Source: Ophryocystis elektroscirrha
Taxonomy: Eukaryota; Apicomplexa; Conoidasida; Neogregarinorida; Ophryocystidae
Reading direction: 5' to 3'
Length of the DNA: 64,000 bases
Assembly (NCBI GenBank): GCA_030141585.1
Contig: JAQIFP010000039.1
Span: forward strand, 1-64,000
Part shown: positions 25,001 through 36,801 of the stretch, piece by piece
How positions within the stretch are numbered: position 1 is the first letter of the stretch
Layout of the letters: each line of letters begins with the position of its first letter
Program-made: the position numbers and the translations under genes
Notes under the pieces: generated by a model
Told to the model about the DNA's origin: nothing
Databases searched by the model: none
The model's input: only the letters and a program-made list of their open reading frames with translations

Positions 25001-26404
25001 CGAGAAATTGTACAACATAAATCGAAGAATGAAATTCTATCACTACAAGTATATAAATATAATTTAACGCTCATCCATGAATTATATATTAAATTAATAT
25101 TGAATTAATGATATATTCAACATTAGTCTTTGTATTAATTTACAATATTATTTTTATGTAATAATCAATATTTTTATATAGTACATTTGTTTATTTTGTT
25201 TTTCTTCAAAATTGAAAATATTTATTATATGGTATAATATATATAGTGTAGTATTGTTCTGAAAAAACATATGTTTAGCTTGCAGAAGTTAAAAAAGATT
25301 TAGAAAATTTAAAATCACAATCGCAATTTAATGAGTCTATAACAAGTCTTCATGTCAAGCAATTACAGGAACTGGTAATACGAACATAAATTTAATAATG
25401 TATTAACAAAAATGAACTGAATCTCAATCCAAACATATTGAGTATATAAACAATTGTACACATATACATGTATATATATAAACGAATACTTATATTTATT
25501 ATAATAGATAAAACAGATTTCTAGATGAACTATATGATAGTTATTCCGTCAGAAGGAAATTGTAACTAACATGCAGAGTGAGGGAATGAAGTGCGCAAAT
25601 ATTGAAAACGTAATTTGTTTGTATAGCTATGTAATTATTAGGATGTTGAGACTAGCTTAAAATTGGAAATTGCTGAACAAAAAATCCAAAAATTAATTCT
25701 TTTAATAAAAAAACTTTATGAATCTTTCCATTGTGAGGTAATTTTTTCAAAAAGCGTTTTTATTAAATTACACTGTGTGGGTAAATGCGATAAAATGATA
25801 GTTTACTTAAATGTTGTTTATATTTTAAAGTGCACATATTTCAGATGTTAAAAGATTTGCTGAATGAACCTGAAATCAAACAGGTCCCAGAAATAAGTTT
25901 TTTCTCTGAGTTAGTTCATACCCCAAATACAAACGAGAAACAAGAAAAAAATGATTTGCTTTTGCAAGAACTTGAAGCATTAAGAGTAAAATTAATTAAT
26001 TTAATATAATCCCGTAGAAATGTTACATTTGTGCTCTGTGTAATGAACGTTTTCGTGACAGTTGTGTTCGTAAATGCGGCCATGTCTTCTGTGAAGGTAT
26101 TTAGCTATAAAAATCATGGTTTAAATAGCGTTATAATTATACAAATTATATACAGATCAATATTATTAGCACCCGTATATATACATATATGTAAAAAAAA
26201 GTTATATATATTTGATACAAACATAACCACATCAAATATTCATATATAATTTATTACATGCTCTTTGAAGCGTGAAAGCAAATGAAATTGAAAAACTGTG
26301 TCTTAGAGTGTTTGAAAGATACGCTGACTTCTCGAAACCGCAAATGTCCCCAGTGTAATCAAAGATTTCAAAATTGTGACATACAAAAATTATATTTTTC
26401 TTGA
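22040..26404 (+). CDS. BRE1: BRE1-like E3 ubiquitin ligase (histone H2B), coiled coil plus RING
   Basis: BRE1/RNF20 enzymes monoubiquitinate H2B with Rad6. ATG 22040 opens a basic N-terminal exon ([18 protein letters not shown]). Exons between 22.9 and 25.9 kb encode long coiled coils rich in L/E/K/Q (for example LESLKSD-type heptads near 24.2 kb). The C-terminal RING is split over two exons: CYIC, then [11 protein letters not shown] ending near 26.09 kb, and [20 protein letters not shown] after a roughly 180-nt intron, matching the BRE1 ending RNRKCPICN. Eight metal ligands fit a C3HC4 RING. Stop TGA is 26402-26404. The intron just before the RING is 32 nt (25986-26017). The first intron contains a large TA/CA microsatellite. 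Its start is only 26 bases past the NAA15 stop, and its stop overlaps the next ATG. Confidence 0.85.
22230..22755. repeat. TA/CA microsatellite, 10-bp unit at its 3' end
   Basis: About 500 bases made of TA steps interrupted by ACATA. Between about 22,600 and 22,750 it becomes a clean tandem array of the decamer TACATATATA. It lies in the first intron of BRE1. All reading frames stay open through it, so long Y/I/H frames here are not genes. Confidence 0.9.
22341..22577. repeat. Imperfect tandem duplication, about 119 bp x 2
   Basis: A block starting with ATACATATGTATACATATAT and including a unique core (ATTCATATAAATAAATTAT) occurs near 22,341-22,458 and again near 22,460-22,577. The second copy has a few substitutions and an extra TTTATT. 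The unique core makes it a duplication of a defined segment rather than simple slippage. Confidence 0.75.
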
Positions 26405-26811
26405 TGATAAAGTATATTGAAAATTTTTCGAAGAAATTAAATAAGTGCCCAAGCCACTTTTGTAATCCTAGTAACAACGCTTTACCAAATCAAGCCCCTA
26501 GCAAAGAGATTTTGGGGCGTGCAAGCTGGTTAACTATTCATTCTGCTGCAGTAAACTTTCCTGAGTTCCCGAATGAAGAGGAGAAAAAAAGAATGACTAA
26601 TTGGCTAAACAGTTTATTTCATTTATATCCTTGTATGGATTGTAGTCGAAATATACTCATTGAAATACAAAAAAATAAGCCTAATTTAACTAGCCGTTAC
26701 CATTATTGTAAATGGACAGTCAACATTCATAATGCTGTAAATGAACGCTTACGAAAACCCTTATACTGGTTTGATTTTTCCAAATTTTTGATAAAGTATA
26801 AAAATCCCTAG
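26404..26811 (+). CDS. ERV1: ERV1/ALR-family FAD-dependent sulfhydryl oxidase
   Basis: Small oxidase of 135 aa that reoxidises Mia40 or makes disulfides, usually in the mitochondrial intermembrane space. The Erv domain begins at LGRASWLTIHSAAVNFP (FAD-binding helix 1), followed by YPCMDC, the redox-active CxxC (residues about 78-81), then HNAVNERLRKP (FAD-binding helix). An N-terminal CPSHFC near residue 15 is a likely shuttle disulfide, but as CX4C rather than the CX2C of yeast and human enzymes. The two cysteines of the usual structural CX16C pair are replaced (Val before IHN, and Phe after KPLYW). Starts from ATG 26404, whose A is also the last base of the BRE1 stop. No intron. Confidence 0.9.
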   Translation: MIKYIENFSKKLNKCPSHFCNPSNNALPNQAPSKEILGRASWLTIHSAAVNFPEFPNEEEKKRMTNWLNSLFHLYPCMDCSRNILIEIQKNKPNLTSRYHYCKWTVNIHNAVNERLRKPLYWFDFSKFLIKYKNP

Positions 26812-26935
26812 ATACTCCATGAGTTTTTTTACTCAAATATTTTATTTTATTGATCATCTACTAAAACCCTGTAATGAATTGACTATACAAAATAAAATAT
26901 TTCTTGTATAATATAAAGATCTACAACAAAATAAC

Positions 26936-27007
26936 TCCCACGCCGGGAATCGAACCCGGGTCTCTCGGGTGAAAGCCGAGTATCCTAGCCGACTAGACTA
27001 CATGGGA
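26936..27007 (-). tRNA. tRNA-Glu (anticodon TTC)
   Basis: On the minus strand the sequence folds as a 72-nt tRNA: acceptor TCCCATG pairs with CGTGGGA (one G-T pair), anticodon loop CTTTCAC gives TTC, and the T arm has GGTTCGATTCC. No intron and no encoded CCA. Elements for Pol III (A box TAGTCTAGTCGG and B box GGTTCGATTCC) are present. It sits between ERV1 and thymidylate kinase, opposite to both. Confidence 0.97.
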
Positions 27008-27239
27008 ATATAACAAGAAATATTTTTGACTGTGATAACACTTAAATTTTGTTGAGTTAAGAACCTAATTTTAAGGTTAAACTTGTTTTAATAATAATTT
27101 GTTATTGTAAAATATATTTTTCGTAATTTTAACTATTTTCTGACGCTTATATAATTGAAAACGAGTAAAAACAAAGTGCATCTTTCATAAGTTTATAGTA
27201 TCTTGAATAAATATTTTTAAAATTAAAATAATTTGAAAA

Positions 27240-28706
27240 ATGCGCCGTGGAATTTTTATTGTGTTGGAAGGTATAGATAGGTGAATTTACTACGTGCATC
27301 AATTTTGTTTGATAGATCCGGTAAATCTACACAAATAAGCCGAATTCTGGATTTTTTTAATGAGCAACAAATTAGCTGCGTTTCTATATCATTTCCTGGT
27401 TTGTAATTCATACGATACATCAGTAAACACATAATTTTATATTATATTACATAGCTTGAATATAATTTATTTATAGAAAATTTAGACAAACAATTTTTTC
27501 AATGTTCACAATTGCTTATTATAAATTTATTTCTGTTATATTAAAATAATCGAAGCACACTGATTCTCATATATTATTATTATTTTCCACAGTATATTAT
27601 AAAAAAATATTTTTTTTATAAAAGTTCTTATCTTATATTTGCATTGAAGTTTTATATTATTCCATTCACAAATTATAAAACTTGAATATAAAATTACTGA
27701 CATGATTGTTTCCCTGTAGATAGGAAAACTTTGATTGGAAACCTCATAGATGATTATCTGAAGCATAAAAACGCAATATCTCCAAATTCATTACATTTAT
27801 TATTTAGTGGAAATAGATGGGAACGGGCGTAAGCACTTAAATTTGATTTTTAAAACTTGTATATTTTTACTAAAATATCATAATTAATATTTGTATTTTC
27901 CAATAAAGAACAATAATATAATGCTATTAAATAAAATATATTATTCATACTTATATTCATAATTAAATTATGCTAAAACCATTGTGAAGAGGATAAGCAA
28001 AATAAATAATGTATTGCAGTAATGAAATCAAATGTTTATTGGAAGATGGAGTTTCTATTATTTGTGATAGATATGCGTTTTCAGGAAGTGCATATTCCGC
28101 TGGTGCAGAGGTAATATATAAATAGCTACTAATATATGACAGAAATTAGATTTTCATTGGTGCCTGAGCGCAGATCGCGGCTTGCCTAAGCCAGATTTAG
28201 TGATTCAACTTCAAATTTCCCCTGGAGATGCATCTAAGCGCTCAAATTACGGTAAGCAATGTATATAAAGCAACGTATGCCTTACGTGATTATATAATTC
28301 AATCTTATCTAAATACAATTCTGTAATTAGATAGATTTCATGTTATTTCACTGTATAAATGAGTATATGCATAATTGTATCTATAGATTTTTTCTTCAGT
28401 AAAAATACCCAGATTAATTATTATACTAATTATATATTATACCACAGCAAGTTTTGACATTATTTTGAATATGTTCTAGGTTCAGAAAAATATGAGAAAG
28501 TGAACGTTTTGAATAGTGTACATGAAGAATTCAAAAAGTTCCATCAAATGTCTATTTGGAAAGTTATAGATATAAAAGATACTACAATCACTGCTGATGA
28601 AATAACAAAATCTATTTTGGAATTTTTGAAACCGTTGATAGAACAGCTTCATAACAATAAACTCAATAAATTGAGTTATTTAGGAGATGAACCACCATGG
28701 AACTAA
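27240..28706 (+). CDS. Thymidylate kinase (dTMP kinase)
   Basis: Phosphorylates dTMP to dTDP. Six exons, about 212 aa, the normal size. P-loop LEGIDRSGKST is split by a 35-nt intron after Asp-Arg (phase 2). Then DRKTLIGNLIDDYL, SLHLLFSGNRWER (thymidine-site region), ICDRYAFSGSAYSAGAE with the conserved DRY, and LDFHWCLSADRGLPKPDLVI. It ends SYLGDEPPWN. The exon after GAE follows a 32-nt intron. Closest in style to eukaryotic DTYMK/CDC8. Confidence 0.93.
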
Positions 28707-28822
28707 TAGATAATTATCTCAAACTAATTTTTAAATAGTGAATTGTCATAATAAGGAAACTATTTGCGGTTTTTTAACATCACATTATATATATACACAA
28801 TCGGTTTTACAGGCACAATATC

Positions 28823-30652
28823 ATGGTAACAGATCCATGGGAGTTTTGGACAAGTATCAATTCACCAAAATACGTACTTGCTCCTATGGTGAATCAAAGC
28901 GAACTAGCATTCAGAATGCTTTGTCGGAAATATGGTGTACAGCTTGCATACACACCTATGCTACATAGCAGGTACGGTCTCCTATAAAACTTACTATAAT
29001 ATAGCATTAATAAATTATATATTTATATATATATACATATATTAATTAGTTGTAATTTGCACAGACATATGTATGTTTCCACTTCCATGTCAAGTAGTTT
29101 ATTTTTTTTATAATATTCATTAATAATATATCTGTCTGAATAATAATAGTACTAATCTTAGTTATTACGTTATATTAGAATATTTTCAACTGATTCTTCA
29201 TACCGCCAAACGAGTTTTCAAACTTGTAATGAGGATTTGCCACTTGTAGCTCAATTTTGCGGAAATGAGGTCGATACCATAACGAGAGCTGTAGATTATT
29301 TGGATAGTTCAGTCGCCGCAGTAGATATAAACTTGGGCTGTCCCCAAGTAAGTACTTATGAACGACTATTCACTAAGCATACCTATATATATACACATGC
29401 AACTTAATCAAAACAAAGTTGAATATAAACAATTAGGGAATAGCAAAAAAGGGACGCTATGGAGCATTTTTATTACATGATACTGATTATGCCATGTAAT
29501 TCATGTAATCTATGTAAATATATGCAGAAATTTGATTGGAGAACTTGTAAAACGTATAAAGTATCCTTTATTTTGCAAAATAAGGAAAATAAATGAAACT
29601 GATTATCAACCTACCTTAAATTTTTGCAAAGCAATTGAAGCTAGAGGCTGTACCGCCGTTTGTATACATGGTCGTACTAAAGTTTGTTATGATATGTGAC
29701 GAAAGAGTAGTATAGGAGCAAAAAAAAGATTTAGTAGGAAAATGTGATTGGGAATTGATATCATATATTAAAAGATCTATATCTATACCGGGTAAAGTAA
29801 TATCATCATTATTATAATAGTAGTAATAATACTTATAATAATAATTATAATTATTCTAATAAAAATAATTATATTTATAATTATAATAATAATAATAATG
29901 ATAATATTAATAATTATATTAATATTAAGTTTCTCAGTGATTGCCAACGGGGGAATTGCAAATTTAACAGACGCGAATAAATGTTTAGAGCAAACCGGGT
30001 ATCTTAATACGATTGTTTAATAAATGATAATAGTGCCGATGCTGTAATGTCCGCTGAAGCTGTTTTAGAGAATCCTGCTTTATTTTCGGGTAAGAAAAAA
30101 ATTTATAATCAATTTGAAGAAAGTATATTATTTAGTCTCAGTTTATTTTAACGTAAAAACTTTAAATGTTTATATGTCAATATGTATTTTAAAGTTGATT
30201 TACAGGAAAAAATATAGACATCGATGAATTAGCTTTGGAGTATTTGGATTACGCTGAGAAGTAAAAACATTTTGCACTTCATAAATATACTAAGATATAA
30301 AGCAAGTTATTTATGCGTTAAATCCCATTTGTTCAACATGTTATACACTGGTCTCCAAGTTCATACTGATTTGCGCGCTGATTTGAGCAAAGTAATATTA
30401 AAGATCAATTATTCCAAATAAACTCAATTTATAATGAATTAGTATTATGAATATGCATATATATATATATATTTATGTATATGCAATATCTATGCTAATT
30501 ATTTAAGTAAATTTTCGTAGACAATATCACAATATAAAGCTAGAAAAGTGGTTTTAAAGTTACAGGATAGACGGAAGGGTGAGCCTTACTACAAGAAGTT
30601 AGGGTGGTATAATCGCTATCGACCCATATTGACATCTGAAACCGTTTATTGA
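28823..30652 (+). CDS. DUS1: tRNA-dihydrouridine synthase, DUS1 type
   Basis: FMN enzyme that reduces U16/U17 in the D loop of tRNA. First exon starts MVTDPWEFWTSINSPKYVLA and reads PMVNQSELAFRMLCRKYG (FMN site). Later exons give VAQFCGNE, DINLGCPQ with the catalytic Cys, then GIAKKGRYGAFLLHD, KYPLFCKIRKI, GCTAVCIHGRTK, IANGGIA and SAEAVLENPALF. C-terminal HLFNMLYTGLQVHTDLR matches the helical domain of DUS1. About ten exons. A splice acceptor (TTTTACAG) just before the ATG suggests a 5' UTR intron. The C-terminal Zn-binding part of animal DUS1L is absent. Confidence 0.92.
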
Positions 30653-30783
30653 CATCATTTTTGTTTTACCTTTACAACGTAAGCGGCGCATTGTTTTTTT
30701 GTCAAAATGTCTTTTTTTTTTAAATATTTTTCTACTCATTGAGCTTATTTTATCCTGAAGAAAAATTTAGGGTGCTTATTTTT

Positions 30784-30933
30784 TTATGTTACATTGGAAG
30801 TTTTGTTCTTGACAGAACAAGTATCATTTTTTTGAGCTGTCTTATTTTTCTGTCTTTTTTCTTCTTCTTCTTTTTCAGTTTGTAAAAGCCATTTATAATG
30901 ATTTTTTCGTGACCGCGTTTTTCGTCCGCTCAT
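30784..30933 (-). CDS. Tiny basic protein, 49 aa, unknown
   Basis: Minus-strand frame from ATG 30933 to TAA 30784-30786. It starts MSGRKTRSRKNHYKWLLQTE, followed by an acidic/basic run (KEEEEKRQK) like small nucleolar or ribosome-associated proteins. The K/R/E composition and a CTTCAG acceptor just before the ATG suggest a real exon, perhaps with an upstream exon. It lies divergent to RRP8, with only 19 bases between the two ATGs. Function unknown. Confidence 0.45.
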   Translation of the reverse strand: MSGRKTRSRKNHYKWLLQTEKEEEEKRQKNKTAQKNDTCSVKNKTSNVT

Positions 30934-30952
30934 AAGGTCCTGAAGTCTGACG

Positions 30953-32430
30953 ATGAAAAGAAATCATCCGAAACAAGAAAATGTAATATTAATTAATCAA
31001 TTGATAGTTATGATATTTTATACGTGAAAAATCTTTTTAAATATCTTATACGTATATATTTCTAAAGTTATTATTATCTAGATTACGAATAATATGCTTT
31101 TTAAATATTTTATGTGATAAAATAAACCCTATTTTCACTTAAAATGTAAATTTTTATACTTCAAACACATCTTTACTTCACACTTATATAATAGCTGAAT
31201 ATAATATGCGTAAATTTATCTCTCAAACATTAATAACAAATTATCTCTATACTTTATGAACAAACATATGAATAAACTCTAAATTCACGTATATATAGCT
31301 CAAACAAATACATACTCATTTTTTATTATATTTTAGGAGCCAAGTAAGAAACGATTCACCAAATCACAAGAACTTATGAGGACAAAATTAATTGGCGGAA
31401 GGTTTCGTCAATTAAATGAAATGCTTTACACACAAACAAGTGATGCGATGTTTAAAAAATTTCAAAGTGAACCCACTTTATTTAAGCAATATCATGAAGG
31501 ATATGATTTGCAAGCTGCTACATGGATAAAAAATCCTACTTTAGAAATAATTAGTTGGATTGAGAAGTCTGTCCCTAAAGATCACATGTAATTCTTATAA
31601 TTTTAAAATAATATCATAAATTACAATTATATATAAGTGTAATTAATATAATTTAATCTTTGACGAGTGGGAGCCACAGAATATTTATTAATATTACTAC
31701 TTAGTATTGCAGATCTAGGGTGTGGAAATGCTCTTATAGCTAAAACATTTCCTGATAGAAAAATATACAGCGTAGACATGATAGCTAATCCAGAAAATAA
31801 CGTAATTGCTGCAAATCTTGCCAAATTGCCTCTTGAAAGTAGCCTGGTTAATGTTGCTATATTTTCTTTAAGTATAATGGGTTCAGATTGGCCTCAATTT
31901 ATATATGAAGCTTTTCGCATATTAAAAAAACCGTAAAATATTATGATTATATTTATCAACATAATAGAGGAAAGTTAAAAATAGCAGAAATAAGTTCAAG
32001 GTTTATTAGTATACCAAAGTTCAAAAAATCAATAGAATCTTTGGGGTCTAAATGCACATCAGAGGTAAACTTTTGACTTTAAGTTTTATTATAATCTTAT
32101 AACCGAATCATTATTTATATATTCTTTGTATGACACCATATACATTTTATGGTGTCATAAAAGATACTCAGATTGAAATAATATTTGCATATTTAAATAA
32201 TTAGCTTCAGAGTACTAAAATAAAATTTTTTGAATAAAAAATAAATTAAATTTATGATAAATACTCCTCCCGGACAAACATAAATAAAATTGATGCATTT
32301 GATATTGCGATTTTTATAGATGGATTTGAAAAGTTATTTTACAATACTTGAATTCAATGTTTACGAATTTCACAAGAAGAAAAAAATAGATTGGAAGCTA
32401 TTGAAACCATGTCTTTATAAAAAAAGATGA
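30953..32430 (+). CDS. RRP8: 25S/28S rRNA (adenine-N1) methyltransferase RRP8
   Basis: Nucleolar SAM-dependent methyltransferase (m1A of large-subunit rRNA). Exon 2 has LIGGRFRQLNEMLYTQTSDA and FQSEPTLFKQYHEGYDLQA, the family N-terminal signature. Then IADLGCGNALIAKTFPDRKI (SAM motif I), YSVDMIANPENNVIAANL, LPLESSLVNVAIFSLSIMG (RRP8 signature), IAEISSRF, and a last exon DLKSYFTILEFNVYEFHKKK. First exon proposed at 30953-30982 (MKRNHPKQEN); this small exon is the least certain part. The stop TGA is 32428-32430, with one base between it and the stop of SRalpha on the other strand. Confidence 0.93.
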
Positions 32431-32431
32431 T

Positions 32432-34781
32432 TCAACTCAGCAGTGAATCAATGACGTTTTCTACCTATAAAATGATCAAATTGATACTTTATTCATACAT
32501 GAAGAGGCTGTAAGTCCGGATATTTTTGTCCAGTTCCTATGAATACAATAGGCTTTCCAGAAACATAAGCCATCGTCAATGCTGTTCCAATCTAAGAATT
32601 GAAAATTAAAGTAAAGAATCTTTTTCGTTGCTGTGCACCTCACAATAATTGCAGTACGTCAAATATATAATGACATGATTTACTTCAAAGTACTCATTAG
32701 TATGTACATTTGAATTTAAATCATAAAATATAGTAAACTACCTTTTCGTCTACGGTATCCATTTTAGTTATTATAAGGCCATCTATACTTCTAGGTTCTT
32801 TCTCCTATAAAATAAATTTAATGAGAAATTACAAACACTATAAGGAGCATAATTTATCAAGCATTTGTGAAATTTCTTAAGCTGGTCAACAGAATCATTT
32901 CCAAACAAAGCTTCTCCTATAAAAAGAATAAGATCTGGATTGTTGATAGTGATTAGTTTGACCAAAGCACGCATAAGTGGCTCATTATCTTGCATGCGAC
33001 CCGCCGTATCAATAAGTACAACATCCATGTTGGTTTCTTGTGCATGTTTTAACGCTAATTTGCACGTAATAGCAGGGTCTTTTCCATATCCTTGCTGAAA
33101 TAATTTGATATCGAGATTTTCTGCATGAGTCTTCAATTGTTCAATTGCACCAGAACGAAAAGTGTCACAAGCGGCTATCATTACATTTAGCTTTCCTTTC
33201 TAAATGTTAACATATATCTCAAATTTTTCACATAAAGCATAATATATTTCAATATTTTGTATATAAATATTTTTATTACCGTTTTCAAATAATATGCTAT
33301 TTTCGCTAAATTGGTACTTTTCCCAACACCATTAATTCCCTAAAATGCTTGCATATACTAACGAATTGATACCAAGAAACAAATAGAGTAAACCTTTCCA
33401 TGTTGTTTGGCATCGTGAATAGATTTGATAATATCTACCTGACTGAAAAAAGTTTTAAAGACCGTACACCCTACGTAGATGGACAAAGAATTTTTTTTAT
33501 TGTATTGGATAATGCGTCAGTTGTTGCATTTTTTATTGAAGTAAAAGATGCAGTTTTTGTACCAATAATCGATTTCCCCACAGAGTCTGTTATCTGAATT
33601 GCTACGTCTGTAGCAACATTTTTGCCTATTAAATGATCTTTGAGCTCTTCAAGAACAGGATTCAAAAGTTCTGTATCAATCAATTGATTGCCAGTTACTG
33701 AAGTCACTGTTTGGTGTATCCGAGTAACGATATCTTGATCATTCTTCAAAAAAAAATAATACTCTTACTATTAAAGAATTTAGAAGTGTTTTTTTTTACA
33801 GTGGTAGATATTGACTGCATCATATCTAGAGGCATAGTACCATCTCTTTTCGGGTTTGCCCGTTCAGTTCTTGTGTCGATTGAATAGTCTAAAGTTTCAG
33901 ATGCATTTTTTTTTTTTTTTTCATTATTCCTTCCAGAATCCTAAATAAATGTGTAATAAACTTTTCTCAAATTATATATAATATTTTACACGTGTATATA
34001 AAACCTATTATGAGCTTGAAATAAATATTTATTACAAACAAACAGTAGTATATTTTGTTGAATTGTATAATTATATTATAAATACTTATTTTTCCAGCTA
34101 CTTGGATGAGAACACATATTTAAAGCAAGATTATGAAAGATATTATGTTTACACGAGATAAAGTTGTGTATATATTTATTTATCATTACTTTTTGCAAAG
34201 ATTTGCTTGAATTTTTTTTTATTCTTCCTATCAACATGATATACTCAAATAAGATAGCTACCGCTTTTCTTGGAAGTTTGCTGATTTTGAGATAACTCAC
34301 TATCTAGATTGAAAATAGAATTTGAGTGTAATACCTTTTTCGCACTGATCTAATACATTAAAAAAGTTTTGATTAAAATTCTTCTTTTGAAACAGATCTA
34401 TAAGCTTAGTTTCAATGTCTGTAGGGTCTGTCAAAGATGCAATTGAATCATCTGATATGGAAGCCAAGAATTCAGTTTTCAATTTTTCAACGAAAGTTTT
34501 GATTTCATCAAAAGTATCATAAAGAACGATAATAGCGGCAGATATGTTATTTATAGAAGTCCATTCAACTGAAAGGTAGTCTACTTTAGCTAAAAAATCT
34601 GTATTTTCCTATAGAAAAAATGTAATTTTATATAAATAATATTATGACTTACTTCCACAATATATTTTTCTATAAATTTCTGAAGAGTGTCACGCTGTTT
34701 TTCTACTCCATCTAATATATTAAATGTATAATACCAAAGAAGAACCCCGCCTTTTGTTATAATTGCAGCTGTTTCTATCAT
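32432..34781 (-). CDS. SRPRA: Signal recognition particle receptor subunit alpha
   Basis: ER GTPase that docks SRP-ribosome complexes. ATG 34781 starts the SRX domain ([20 protein letters not shown]) that binds SRbeta. A charged linker follows, then the NG domain: [19 protein letters not shown] (P-loop), [37 protein letters not shown] (G3), [31 protein letters not shown] (TKxD, G4), then [20 protein letters not shown] (G5 region). The last exon (32432-32464) encodes only [10 protein letters not shown] and follows a 34-nt intron; without it the protein would appear to stop 11 codons early. About nine exons. Confidence 0.92.
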
Positions 34782-35099
34782 TTTTATTTATTATTTGACA
34801 CTCAAGCTTAATTAATGTATATACACATATATATAAATTGTACCTGTATACATAAAATACCTGGTCAGAGGTTGGATAAATAAACAAAATACCTTAAATA
34901 GTTATATCAGGAGTATATGTTATAATTAAATATATTATAGTTCATTACGCTATAAATTATGTTAACTTTTTAACGTGTAAAGTCACTTTGAAAATTAATT
35001 GAGTCTCGGTTTACATTAAAATATAATTTCATATGTGCTCTATGATCAATGAGTTAAATACATATGCACAACATGATTAAATACATATATATTTACTGA
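34782..35099. other. Intergenic between SRalpha and VPS45, no gene seen
   Basis: 318 AT-rich bases between two minus-strand genes. Expected to hold the 3' UTR of VPS45 and the promoter of SRalpha; nothing else visible. Confidence 0.5.
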
Positions 35100-36762
35100 T
35101 TACCACGAACTATCTATAAATGATTTTTTAAGTTTGGTAGAACTCTCTTCAGTGACTTTTGATAAAACAGCCGGCTTTCGTTCAAATTCAGAAGAAGACG
35201 GAGAAAAAATTGAATCTGAATTTACCAATGCTATTTCAGATAAGAAACTAATTGAATTATGTATGGTTGTGCCACCTAGAACAATGGATGTTGAATCTGT
35301 TTGAAATTGGTGCAAATCATAAATTTCTTTATATGTAGCTCCCCCAATAATAAAAATAATAATATTTTTAGGAGCATAATTGTAACTTTTATTCGATTCT
35401 TTGTAAAACATAAAATCAAAATTGTGTTTCTGTATATATTTTGTTCCTTTTTTTGTGAGAACATCTACTAAATTTACTAATAAACTCTTGTGCGATAAAA
35501 ATATGTTCGACTTATTGCTTTGTAAATTCCTAGACACCACATCTTTTGCAACATCAAAAGTTGAAAACTCATTATGTGTGTCGAAATTTGGGCCAATATA
35601 AGATAATAATTGATGAACTATGAAAGTATCAACCCCAGAACTTTGTAACAGAGTCATGAGATAATTAGTTTTATTAAAATCCTTCCTATACTGCAATATG
35701 TAGAGTATGCAAAGTATAACTAATTCATTACTGATACTTTTATTTGCTAATTTATTTTCCTTATCGTTAAATAATTGAACTATTTCTTCATATATCGAAT
35801 TTTTCAAAGATGGAGACGATATTATTTCTTGCTGCATTCTTCCTATTTGTATCAAGTTTTTTTTTTGAACATAATCGGATAATTCGTGAATAAGCTGTAC
35901 GTGTTTTGCTATTAATGTATTGTACTGTTGTTTTTCGGGAAAAAAATGTATAATATTCTTTAAATTCTGAATGTTATCAGTTGAATCTTGATTCCATTTT
36001 AACATTTCGTTTCTTATTTGCTGTACTTCGCTTACTTTCTCATTAATTACGTCACTTAAAGCTCCAAATAATGTATAACGATTTTCTTTGAAAAAGTTGT
36101 CGGAATTTGAATTTAGAATAATTGATTCTATTTTTTTTTGTTCGCGGGAATGGGAGGAAGGCTTGATGTTGACTACATTGCGGTCTATTGTAAAAAATTC
36201 ATGAATCATAGCTTCATATGTCCATGGAAGTATCAATGGTGTAATAACGTCTTCTCGGCGATCAATTATACATAATACGCTGGATTCTTTTTTACCTGGG
36301 TAAATCTTAATTTTGATGCATAATAATAATTATTTTTCTATACAATGTACAAAAATGCTTAAATTATCTTCGTTGTATACTGTTATTATATAAATTTATT
36401 GACTCACTAAAAGGTTTACAATGACTATATGTCTAAGTATATTTGTATCTTTTATAGTGTATATGGACAATCTATAATTCTTTACTCAATTGAAAACAAA
36501 TATTTCTATTCTATGTACACGAACGAGGAATAATATTTGTATATGTATAAATATGACTTAACATGCATATTCACATTTAAACTACTATGGATTTTTGATG
36601 GCTACAATTTTAATTATGTAGAGACATATCTAGACATATAATGTTGAATAATTTAGAAATAGTTATAATGAAATCATATGAGAAATTTGTAGATAAGAAT
36701 AAGACTTTCTATATAAATATTACTCAAATGCATATTAATGGTTATCGATTTACTGTTTTAGT

Positions 36763-36801
<39 letters not shown>

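Noticed and set aside
32493..32495. Apparent SRalpha stop right after LQPLH
   Set aside because: A GTATGA donor and a 34-nt intron lead to a 33-nt exon that restores the family's final helix (VIDSLLS).
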